A stretch of 64,000 nucleotides of DNA, from the NCBI GenBank assembly GCA_036388475.1, contig DASVRT010000088.1:28022-92021 (forward strand), given 5' to 3'. The translations under genes and the position numbers were made by a program. Shown piece after piece: positions 9,177 through 16,440 of this stretch; within the stretch, counting starts at the first letter, position 1; each line of letters starts with the position of its first letter. Under the pieces are notes generated by a model. It searched no databases, had not been told where the DNA came from, and saw nothing but the letters and a program-made list of their open reading frames with translations. The stretch comes from JALZHR01 sp036388475 (GTDB lineage: Bacteria > Acidobacteriota > Blastocatellia > Pyrinomonadales > Pyrinomonadaceae).

Positions 9177-9403
9177 TGTTCGTGTTGTCCGATATGTAAT
9201 CCGATGCCCGCGGGTTTGCTGTCAATATAACTCAGCGGTCGGAAAAAATAATATAGAAAAATCTTATCAGCCGGAAAAATAACGCAGGGTTTGCCGTCTT
9301 TTTCCCAAATTCCCGCGCGCGTCTCGCGCAGCCGGATGTAACTTAAAATATAAGACGAAAAGAGCACGAAAACCAATACAAAAATTTTATGCTTTATTTT
9401 CAT
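9173..9403 (-). CDS. Small membrane protein between lnt and prfB
   Basis: A 76-residue protein with one N-terminal hydrophobic helix (about 6-22) followed by a mainly soluble part with YFFRPLSYIDSK. I do not recognise the family. It overlaps the end of lnt by 17 bases, and its stop overlaps the prfB start as ATGA, so it is translated within the lnt-prfB-ftsK operon. That packing is the main support for it being real. It may be an anchored periplasmic or exported small protein; no function can be assigned. Confidence 0.7.
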   Translation of the reverse strand: MKIKHKIFVLVFVLFSSYILSYIRLRETRAGIWEKDGKPCVIFPADKIFLYYFFRPLSYIDSKPAGIGLHIGQHEQ

Positions 9404-10976
9404 CTTTGGCGAATTTCCGACGCCAACCGGATAAAATTAAAATAATGCCGACCAGCGCGCACAGCCACGCAAACCAATCGCCGTACTTTACATAAAAAGT
9501 TTTGTTTCCGTCCGATTTGGCGATTGTCCAAACGCGGGTCGCTTGCGTATAAGGCTCCGCCGCGTCCAGAATCTCGCCGCGCTCGTCGATGTAAGCCGTG
9601 ACGCCGACATTGGTGACGCGCACGACCGGACGCCGCGTTTCGACGGCGCGAAAAACCGCGCTCGCCAGATGCTGGCGCAGAACCGGCGTATTTCCGAGAT
9701 AGCCGTCGTTGGTCATTTCAATCAAAACGTCCGCGCCAGCCCGCGCGTATTCGCGCGAAAGATTCGGAAAATGCGACTCGAAACAAATCATCACGCCGCC
9801 GCGCGCCGCGCCGAACGGCAGTAAATCATACTCTGTGCCGAAAGAAAAATTTCCGACCATCGTCGGCACCAGCGATTGCAGAGGCGCGGGAACGGGCGCG
9901 TATTCGCCGAACGGCAGCAGAAAAATCTTATCATACTGCGCGATTTTTTCGCCTTTTTCGTTGACCATCACGGCGGAGTTGAAATAGCTTTCGCGCACGG
10001 CGTCCGGCTCGGCGGAATTAAACAGAAGGCTGACGTTGTGGCGTTTCGTCAAGACGCTTAAAAATTCCTGGAATTCACGGTCGCGGTCGTATCGGAAATT
10101 CATCGGCGATTCGGGAAAGATTACAACGACGGGCTGTTCGCCGCCGGTTCGCTGAATATTCCGTAAAGCGTTTTCGGTCAGCTCGACGTGCTTTTCTCTC
10201 AACCTTTGCCAGTCTTCGTATTTCAAACCGCTCATCGGCACGTTCGGCTGAACGGCAATGACGTAGGTTTGTGTTTCTTTCGGCGGCAAAGCTTCGGAGC
10301 TTTTTTGAAATCCGACCAATTCAAAGGAAGCCGCCAGAAGCGAAATGTAAAGTAAACTCGTCAGGTAAAAATACTTCGGCGTTTTTCCCGATAAAAGAAA
10401 TAATAATTTCCACGCGACGTAGGAACTCGTCGAGATGACCAGGAATCCGACCAGATAAACCCCGCCGATAGAAGCGATTTGGATTGTCGATAGTCTGAAT
10501 GCCTGCGAATAGGCAATCGCGTTCCAATTATTGCCGGTCGTCCAAAACCGCAAGAATTCAATCGCCGTCCACAAAAACGGCGCTGAGAAAATCGCGTAAA
10601 CGCCGAGACGCCTGAGCAGAATCGAAAACAGCAGCGCGAAAATCGCCGGAAAAATCCCGACCGCCGAGCAGGCGCATAATACCAGAAAGTAAGAAACGGG
10701 CGCGGGCATTCCGCCGTAATGCGTCGGCGCGTAGGCGAGCCACCAGCAAGTGCCGAAAAAGAAAACGATTCCCCACAGCCAGCCGAGCAAAAATGATTTG
10801 ACGATTGAATGCTTTTCGCGCTCGACAGCCCAAAATAAAGGCACCGGCGCAAACCAAGCCAAAAACCAGAACTCGAAACCGGGAAAAGCCAGAACCAGCA
10901 GAATCGCCGACAGAAGGGCTAAAAGCGAGTTTGGCAGTGAGGGAAATTTCGCTTTCGCCGCCGTGAAAAACTTCAT
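9387..10976 (-). CDS. lnt: Apolipoprotein N-acyltransferase
   Basis: Lnt adds the third acyl chain to the N-terminal cysteine of lipoproteins in the inner membrane, completing maturation in diderm bacteria. The 529 residues show an N-terminal membrane region of six or more helices (about 15-215) and a C-terminal nitrilase-fold domain. The expected Glu-Lys-Cys triad is visible: Glu in VVIFPESP (~288), Lys in YDKIFLLPFG (~349) and Cys in MICFESHFP (~397). A last helix lies near 505-520. It is the first gene of the packed run lnt - small gene - prfB - ftsK. Its presence supports a Gram-negative envelope with lipoproteins. Confidence 0.95.
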   Translation of the reverse strand: MKFFTAAKAKFPSLPNSLLALLSAILLVLAFPGFEFWFLAWFAPVPLFWAVEREKHSIVKSFLLGWLWGIVFFFGTCWWLAYAPTHYGGMPAPVSYFLVLCACSAVGIFPAIFALLFSILLRRLGVYAIFSAPFLWTAIEFLRFWTTGNNWNAIAYSQAFRLSTIQIASIGGVYLVGFLVISTSSYVAWKLLFLLSGKTPKYFYLTSLLYISLLAASFELVGFQKSSEALPPKETQTYVIAVQPNVPMSGLKYEDWQRLREKHVELTENALRNIQRTGGEQPVVVIFPESPMNFRYDRDREFQEFLSVLTKRHNVSLLFNSAEPDAVRESYFNSAVMVNEKGEKIAQYDKIFLLPFGEYAPVPAPLQSLVPTMVGNFSFGTEYDLLPFGAARGGVMICFESHFPNLSREYARAGADVLIEMTNDGYLGNTPVLRQHLASAVFRAVETRRPVVRVTNVGVTAYIDERGEILDAAEPYTQATRVWTIAKSDGNKTFYVKYGDWFAWLCALVGIILILSGWRRKFAKDENKA

Positions 10977-11094
10977 GGCGACAGTTTAGCAAAAAACCTT
11001 GTTTGGGAGAATACGAGAAAAAATTTAAGAAGCCGGTTTAAGACAGGCTCGTATTTGACAACAATTTTCTTAATTGTACTGCCTTCCATTCGAC

Positions 11095-11140
11095 GCGAAG
11101 AAAAGGCTTTATTGAATATTCAATAAAGCCTTTTCTTCGC
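11095..11140. terminator. 46-bp perfect palindrome, bidirectional terminator
   Basis: Bases 11095-11140 read the same on both strands: GCGAAGAAAAGGC at one end and GCCTTTTCTTCGC at the other, centred on GAATATTC. It follows the oxoamine synthase stop (11153) and precedes lnt's promoter region, so it should end the minus-strand message and insulate lnt. Confidence 0.75.
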
Positions 11141-11152
11141 AATGTTGCGCTG

Positions 11153-12556
11153 TTAAACAGGCTGCAAAATGCTGGGCTGCTCGGCTCTTATTCTGTTCAG
11201 CAAATCGACGCCGAAACCGCTGCCGCCTGTTTCTGATTTAGCTTCGTTGACGGCGTAGCTCGCCCGCGCCTCTTCGAGCGACCGGCAGAAGATTTGTATT
11301 GCCGAATCAATCTGCCGGGTCGAATGACTTGCCATCACTTGAAAGCGGAAGCGCGCGCGTCCTCTGGCGACTGCCGGATATTCGACCAGATTGGCAATCA
11401 GACCGTTTTGTTCGAGCGCGCGGCTCGTCCATTTCGCCAGTTTCTCGTCGCCGACGCTGACCGGAACAATCGGCGACGGCTCGCCCAGACATTCGAGTCC
11501 TGCGGCGGAAAAACCAGCGCGCAGGCGATAAATGTTGTCGAATAATTTTTTTCTGAGGCGGTCGCCTTCTTCCGAACGGGCAATGCGGATTGCTTCATCG
11601 ACGACGCCGGTTTGAACCGGAGAAAGAGCGTTGGAAAAAGTGTATGAGCCGCCGTAGATGCTGATGTATTGTTTGACCGAAAGATTATGCGTGGCGAGAA
11701 ATCCGCCGTTGCTGGAAAACGTTTTGGAGAATGCGCCCATCACGAGGTCGATTTTTCCGAGCATATTTTGCAGTCCCGGCTGTCCGGTTCCGTTCGGTCC
11801 GAGCGCGCCCAAATCGTGCGCGACATCCAATAAAAGAACGGCGTTAAATTCGTGACAAAGCTCCTGAAGCTTTAAAACGTCGGGGCTGTCCGAATCCATC
11901 GAGAAAATGCCTTCGGAAACGACGAGAATGGCGTTGGTCGTATCTTTCGCGCGAATTTTTTCGAGCTTGCGGCGACAATCGGCGACATCGTTATGGCGAA
12001 AGAAAGTGTGTTTGTCAGTGGCGGCGCGAGCGCCCTGCATCAGGCAGGCGTGGGCGTGCCGGTCGAGCACGACGTAATCGTTCGGTCTGACTAAGCCGGC
12101 AATCGTTCCGAAGCCCGCCGCCCAGCCCGTCGGAAACAGAAGAACGTGTTCCATCTGCATCAAATCGGCGATGGATTGTTCGAGCTGGCGGGAAATGCCC
12201 GTGTTGCCTTGCAGAATGGCGGACGACGCGCTGTGCGGACCGTATTCGTTCAAAGCGCGGACAGCCGCGTCGCGGATGGACGGATGCGAGGCGAGCCCGA
12301 GATAATCCTGCGAACCGAAATTTATCTTTTCGATGACATCGCCGTAGGAATTTTTGACGCCGGTGATCGGCGCGGGCGATTTTTCGAGGACACGACTGTA
12401 ATTCCAGGTGCCGACGTCCATTCGCTGCTGAAGCCAATCGCCGAGCAGCTTCGTTCTCTCCGTCAAATGCGCGCCTTTAGGATGCGTAAACATACCGAGA
12501 TGCTTGGTAAAAGCGTCCGATTCGTTGATATTTTTGCTTGTATTGTCGTAAATCAT
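11153..12556 (-). CDS. Alpha-oxoamine synthase (PLP-dependent, KBL/BioF/SPT-like)
   Basis: A fold-type I PLP enzyme that condenses an amino acid with an acyl thioester (the family includes BioF, Kbl, HemA and serine palmitoyltransferase). Seen: NFGSQDYLGLASHP near residue 75, SSAILQGN, the PLP lysine in GAFSKTFSSNGG (~278) and FSNALSPVQ. The usual DEAH-type motif reads LLDVAHDLGALG, with Val in place of Glu. The C-terminal RARFRFQVMASHS is typical of the family. I choose the ATG at 12556 (467 residues) because AGAAGGA lies 9 bases upstream; an ATG 45 bases further up has no such site. It is alone, without biotin genes, so the exact substrate is open; a ketosphingolipid or similar long-chain product is one possibility. 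Confidence 0.8.
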   Translation of the reverse strand: MIYDNTSKNINESDAFTKHLGMFTHPKGAHLTERTKLLGDWLQQRMDVGTWNYSRVLEKSPAPITGVKNSYGDVIEKINFGSQDYLGLASHPSIRDAAVRALNEYGPHSASSAILQGNTGISRQLEQSIADLMQMEHVLLFPTGWAAGFGTIAGLVRPNDYVVLDRHAHACLMQGARAATDKHTFFRHNDVADCRRKLEKIRAKDTTNAILVVSEGIFSMDSDSPDVLKLQELCHEFNAVLLLDVAHDLGALGPNGTGQPGLQNMLGKIDLVMGAFSKTFSSNGGFLATHNLSVKQYISIYGGSYTFSNALSPVQTGVVDEAIRIARSEEGDRLRKKLFDNIYRLRAGFSAAGLECLGEPSPIVPVSVGDEKLAKWTSRALEQNGLIANLVEYPAVARGRARFRFQVMASHSTRQIDSAIQIFCRSLEEARASYAVNEAKSETGGSGFGVDLLNRIRAEQPSILQPV

Positions 12557-13008
12557 AAAAATTATTCCTTCTGTTTTATTAATGTTTATTAACTGGCGCA
12601 CCTTTGCACGCGAAATTTTTGCTTTAATTTTCGGGGAAAAAGAGAAATGACCGGCGCGTGCCTAATCACCGATTGCAGGGTTAATTTGACGTATTGAAGT
12701 TTTATGCTCCGATTCACACAAACTTCGGTTCGGCTTATTTACAGATAGACGGTAATGTAGCCGGAATTGCCGGTAAAGGTATTAACAATTCAGATGTTTG
12801 CAGGCTTTGCGCAGTCTCCGTCCGCGCTGAAAACAGGTAGACAGCTATTAACTAACTTTACCGTTCTTTGATTGTTACAGGATTATTGTAAGAGCCGGAT
12901 GAAAAGAATGCCTGGAATATTGCTGAATGTTTAGATTATTCAGATTAAGTGTAGTTGTCAAACCAATAAACTATGTTCTGCCGCAGATTCACAAAAATTT
13001 AATGATAA
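12557..13008. other. Non-coding stretch upstream of the oxoamine synthase
   Basis: No convincing gene on either strand. It should contain the oxoamine synthase promoter on the minus strand. On the plus strand a frame without a start codon (about 12692-12838) reads plausible protein (AYLQIDGNVAGIAGKG) and stops at TAG; it could be a gene remnant but is too short to name. Confidence 0.4.
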
Positions 13009-13072
13009 AAAACGAGGAATGCGGAACGCGAAATTATGAAAAACGGCTTTGGCGTTCCGCATTCCTCGTTTT
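13009..13072. repeat. Palindromic heptad element (hairpin with 21-bp arms)
   Basis: Arms 13009-13029 and 13052-13072 are perfect inverse complements, built of 7-bp units GAGGAAT, GCGGAAC and their complements, around a 22-base loop. The same GCGGAAC units recur in the elements at 33.2 and 35.7 kb. Confidence 0.7.
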
Positions 13073-13299
13073 AGCTTTTCGGACCGGGGACGCGTTTGTT
13101 TCAGATTGAACGATGTCGTTCAATCTGAAACGTCAAAATGATTGACACATCAAAAATTGTCACACGAAAAGTGCCGGATTTTGTCATCTGCCAAATTTTT
13201 TATTTTTCGAACAGGTCAAATTGGAAAGTTTTATAAATAATTGAAGGGAATTTGCGGCAAATCAATAAAAAGCTGTAAGTTATTGAAAAACTACGCCTA

Positions 13300-13512
13300 A
13301 AAGCAGGAGAGCCCGGTCATTTCTGACCAGGCTCACAATCGGAAGGACAACTGAAGGAACGCTCGGAAGGTTAGTCCAGCGCAGCGGCAAACCGCGCTCG
13401 GAGAAGTGTTGGCGGCGGGGTCTCGATTAACTGCATCAAGCTTGCCGATTTACCTTATTGCACGTACCGTGCCACAACTTTTAGGGCAGGTGGCAGAGAC
13501 TGTGCAATAAGC
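13300..13512 (-). ncRNA. Candidate structured RNA, unidentified
   Basis: Three foldable elements sit in about 210 bases without a gene. First, TTATTGCAC (13455-13463) pairs with GTGCAATAA (13502-13510), a symmetric 6/6 internal loop follows, and TGCCAC (13470-13475) pairs with GTGGCA (13490-13495). Second, 13375-13402 folds through TCC, AGCG and CGG with a 4-base loop. Third, an 11-bp stem (13309-13319 with 13324-13334). Read on the minus strand, the third hairpin has a GAAA tetraloop and a U-G pair, where the plus strand has a C-A mismatch, and it is followed by TCCTGCTTTT, like a terminator. This favours the minus strand. It does not match 6S, SRP, tmRNA or RNase P RNA as I know them. Confidence 0.45.
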
Positions 13513-13622
13513 GACAAACATCAACAAATATCGAGGTGAAACAAAATTTCAAACTTAAATTGCAAGTCAAAATCCGTTGAATTTTGAACTTTAAATTCCC
13601 GGCAGGCGGCTGACAAGTTACA

Positions 13623-15362
13623 CTATTTGGAACATCGCTCGACCTGGCGCTGCAAAGCGACCGCATCCTGATTGTTCTGGTCGAGTTCCAGCGCCGAGCG
13701 CGAATAGTTTTGCGCCTGCAAACAATCGTTCCTTTCAAGGAAAATTTTACCGAGCGCGACGTAGGCTTCAATCAGACGATTGTCCCAGAAAAGCGCGGTT
13801 TTCAAACTGCTCACCGCCTGCTCCATATCGCCGCGGCGCAGGTGAATGTTGCCGAGCAGAAGATACGCTTCGGCGCTCATCGGCTCGCTCGCCAGAATGC
13901 GCCGCAGAGACTTCATCGCATCGTCGTCGCGACCGGCTTTGTAAAAACTTCTGGCTTCGATTAATAACGCTTCGGTTTCATTGACCGGCGTTTGCACCGG
14001 CGTGTTTTGCCGTTTGGTTATCACGACGCTCACAAAATCCTTGCGCGGCGGCTGTTGAATCCGCAGATTGGCGTCAACCGTTTTCGAGCGCGTCCACTCG
14101 GTTTCGTATTTCGCGTAGTTGGTCAAAAAACGTCGCGCCTGATTGTCAAAATCGGCGGCGGAAGCGTCATTGAGTTTTTCCAGCGATTTCGCCAGCAGAA
14201 AATAAGCTTCGCCGTCGGTCGGGCGCGCGGCTAAAGCGGGGCGCAGGTTTTGCGCGGCTTCCGTGAAATTATTGTTTAAAAAGAGCGCGAAACCGTAGTT
14301 AAAACGAGATTGCGCGTCATCGGGCGCGGATTCCGCCGATTTTTTCAAAAGCTCCAAGCCTTCGTTTAAAAGCGCGGCGGCTTTTTGTTTATTTTTCTTC
14401 TCGGCGAGCGAAGCGTGGACGGCAATCGAGCCGAGCGTGTTGTAAACGCTGGTCAGCTTCAAATCGTCGGCGAGCGGTCGCAAAACGGCGAGCGCCTGCT
14501 CGTAATTGTTCTGCTGCCAGTAAATCAAACCCGTATAAAACGCGGCTTCCGGGTAATGCGAATCTTCCGCCGGAATACGCGAAAAATAATCGATTGCCTC
14601 GGCAAATTTGCGCTGACTCAAATAAAAATGTCCGAGTTCGAGCGCGGCGGCGGTATAAGTTCCGCCTTTCGTTTTTTCGTCTTCCGAGTAAATCCGCAAC
14701 GCGTTTTTGAAATAATTTTCGCGCGACTGCAAATCCGCTTCCGAAGTCAGCAAGCCTTTGATATAAGCCTCGAAAGCTCTCGACGGAATCTTGCTCGCCG
14801 ATTCGACAAACTGATTTTGCGAAAACGGCAGAGCCTTGTCGCGCTGGTACAAAATCTGGTAAGCGAGCTGACCTTCGACGGTTTGCAGATTTGCCAGCGC
14901 GTCGCTCAGATTGATGTCGCGCGTGATTTTTCGCCCGTCCGGCAATTCTTCGCTCAAAAACCGACCTTCGTTGACGCGAATGATTTTCGACGTCACGCTG
15001 ACTGCCGCGGCGACTTCGCCCTGCGCGGCGACGATATTGTATTTGCCCGAAATCAAAAGCGTCGCGCGGCTTTCGCGCGCCAGCTTCAGAGAGGTTGCCA
15101 GGCTCGGCAGAGTTGTCAAAGGAACTTGCAGGCGCTGCTGGATTATTTTGCGCTCGTCGTTCGAGACGACATTCAAGCCCGGAACTTTCAGCAAATCCGA
15201 AAGCGCCGCCGCAAAACTTTCGCCGACCCAGTTAAACTCGGGCTTTCCCGAAGTGTTTTCAAACGGCAGAATCATCGCCGTATCGGCGTTTTGCGTCGTC
15301 TGGGCGTTGATTGAAACGAGACCGAAGATTAAAAATAAAACCGTTACTAAAGCTTTTCGCAT
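13623..15362 (-). CDS. Secreted TPR protein with N-terminal TolB/CsgG-like domain
   Basis: A 579-residue exported protein: signal peptide (1-20, ending INAQ), then a domain opening with MILPFENTSGKPEFNWVGES, the pattern seen in TolB-N/CsgG/FlgO-like domains (to about 170). TPR-like helical repeats follow from about 190 to the end, e.g. AYLLLGNIHLRRGDMEQA and AYVALGKIFLERNDCLQA. Such proteins act as scaffolds in the periplasm or at the outer membrane; no enzyme motif is visible. It appears monocistronic: tRNA-Glu lies upstream on the same strand and the candidate RNA lies downstream. The function is not known. Confidence 0.8.
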   Translation of the reverse strand: MRKALVTVLFLIFGLVSINAQTTQNADTAMILPFENTSGKPEFNWVGESFAAALSDLLKVPGLNVVSNDERKIIQQRLQVPLTTLPSLATSLKLARESRATLLISGKYNIVAAQGEVAAAVSVTSKIIRVNEGRFLSEELPDGRKITRDINLSDALANLQTVEGQLAYQILYQRDKALPFSQNQFVESASKIPSRAFEAYIKGLLTSEADLQSRENYFKNALRIYSEDEKTKGGTYTAAALELGHFYLSQRKFAEAIDYFSRIPAEDSHYPEAAFYTGLIYWQQNNYEQALAVLRPLADDLKLTSVYNTLGSIAVHASLAEKKNKQKAAALLNEGLELLKKSAESAPDDAQSRFNYGFALFLNNNFTEAAQNLRPALAARPTDGEAYFLLAKSLEKLNDASAADFDNQARRFLTNYAKYETEWTRSKTVDANLRIQQPPRKDFVSVVITKRQNTPVQTPVNETEALLIEARSFYKAGRDDDAMKSLRRILASEPMSAEAYLLLGNIHLRRGDMEQAVSSLKTALFWDNRLIEAYVALGKIFLERNDCLQAQNYSRSALELDQNNQDAVALQRQVERCSK

Positions 15363-15531
15363 AATTTTTTCACCACAAAAACACGGAATGGTTGCAGAAA
15401 TTTATTCGGATTGACCGGCGCGAATCTGCGGTTGATTTCCCGGAACAAAAAATTCGCTCCGTATTGAAAGCGAATATTTTAACAGGTTTGATGCGGATTA
15501 TTAAAAAAAGGGTTATCGGAAAAAAAAGTAG

Positions 15532-15604
15532 TAACCGGTACGGGATTTGAACCCGTGTTGCCGCCGTGAAAGGGCGGTGTCCTAGACCCCTAGACGAACC
15601 GGTC
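15532..15604 (-). tRNA. tRNA-Glu (anticodon UUC)
   Basis: On the minus strand a 73-base cloverleaf starts GACCGGT and ends ACCGGTT plus discriminator A, with a G-U first acceptor pair. The anticodon stem is CCGCC/GGCGG with loop CTTTCAC, giving UUC. The T arm is ACGGG-TTCAAAT-CCCGT. It closely resembles E. coli tRNA-Glu. CCA is not encoded; a run of eight T follows on the minus strand as terminator. Confidence 0.97.
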
Positions 15605-15731
15605 ACAAAGCGGACTGCGGATGAGAAACTCTTTTAAAAGGAGAAAAACAAAACGAGTTTCCGAAAAGCAAAATCTAAAGCTCTCAAACATCACGGCTAC
15701 TGAACCGATAAGCGAATTCGTAGAATAACGT

Positions 15732-15878
15732 ATGCCGATTTATTCTGTCAAATTCACAAAAGAAACTTTTCACGAAGCTTCCGAAATCGACAGAATCGCG
15801 CTTAAAATAAATCAGACGCTCAAACAGGAAACAGCCGTTCTATTGAATATTAAACTCCGACTTACTATCAATAATTAA
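15732..15878 (+). CDS. Possible 48-residue hypothetical protein
   Basis: An open frame from ATG 15732 to TAA 15878 encodes a mixed hydrophilic peptide starting MPIYSVKFTKETFHEA. No Shine-Dalgarno sequence, signal or known motif is visible. It lies alone in the 420-base space between tRNA-Glu and the lmo0937-type gene, so it may be chance. Confidence 0.25.
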   Translation: MPIYSVKFTKETFHEASEIDRIALKINQTLKQETAVLLNIKLRLTINN

Positions 15879-15950
15879 AAAAGAAATGTGCAAACAGAGC
15901 CGTTCGGCAATTGTCTGCCCTTCGGTTTCCGCTTATTTTTCGTTAATTGC

Positions 15951-15992
15951 GTAAAAAGAGCGCTGTTGCCGTTGAAGCTGCGCTCTTTTTAC
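15951..15992. terminator. Bidirectional terminator hairpin
   Basis: GTAAAAAGAGCGC (15951-15963) and GCGCTCTTTTTAC (15980-15992) are perfect 13-bp inverted arms with a T run on either strand. It ends the minus-strand lmo0937-type gene, whose stop is at 16028. Confidence 0.8.
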
Positions 15993-16027
15993 AAGATTAA
16001 TTTAATTGGGAGAAATAAGCCGTCGGT

Positions 16028-16180
16028 TTAAACTCCTCTGCGACCGCGAACGAGTTGCAGGATTAAAACCACTAAAGCTACAACCAGCAGGATATGTATC
16101 AAATTACCGACTGCCGCGCCTCCGAAGCCAAAACCCAATGCCCACAAAACCAGCAGTATAATTAAGATTGTCCAAAGCAT
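16028..16180 (-). CDS. lmo0937 family small membrane protein
   Basis: A 50-residue protein, nearly all hydrophobic, with the family layout: MLWTILIILLVLWALGF at the start, a Gly-rich hinge (FGFGGAAVGN), a second helix IHILLVVALVVLIL and a short basic tail LVRGRRGV. AAGGAGA lies 6 bases before the ATG and a strong terminator follows, so it is a complete small transcription unit. The family (DUF5670) is widespread and of unknown function; some members respond to stress. It is divergent from polA. Confidence 0.88.
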   Translation of the reverse strand: MLWTILIILLVLWALGFGFGGAAVGNLIHILLVVALVVLILQLVRGRRGV

Positions 16181-16295
16181 AATCGTCTCCTTTTGTTCCT
16201 TTTTACGGATAATTCAAATATCCCAATTTATAGATGCGTAACGAATCCATACGTTGAGTTATTTGGTTTTTTTTAAAAGCAATAACTATGCCGCT

Positions 16296-16386
16296 TTGAA
16301 AGGCGAAAGGTTGAAGGCGGAAGGATAAAGAATATGGATTGATTCCCGGTTTTACTTTCGCTTTTATCCCTTCGCCTTTATCCTTT
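16296..16386. repeat. Heptad repeat element with inverted arms
   Basis: Units GAAAGGC, GAAAGGT, TGAAGGC, GGAAGGA, TAAAGAA on one side and TTCGCTT, TTATCCC, TTCGCCT, TTATCCT on the other form two imperfect inverse arms around about 25 bases. It lies between the divergent lmo0937-type gene and polA. Confidence 0.6.
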
Positions 16387-16440
16387 TAAACTCGTTCTCT
16401 GTGTTAAAATTATCTAACTAAATAAATTACTAGGTAACTG

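Noticed and set aside
11294..11545. Plus-strand frame opposite the oxoamine synthase
   Set aside because: Shadow of a conserved PLP enzyme; no supporting signal.
13300..13512. SRP RNA, 6S RNA, tmRNA or RNase P RNA
   Set aside because: The conserved sequence signatures of these RNAs that I know are absent, so no name is given.
13481..13771. 96-residue minus-strand frame over the end of the TPR gene and the RNA candidate
   Set aside because: It is out of frame with the real gene and crosses the stable stem at 13455-13510; composition is atypical.
14385..15314. 309-residue plus-strand frame over the TPR gene
   Set aside because: Antisense to a gene with signal peptide and repeats; Arg/Phe-rich translation without a domain.
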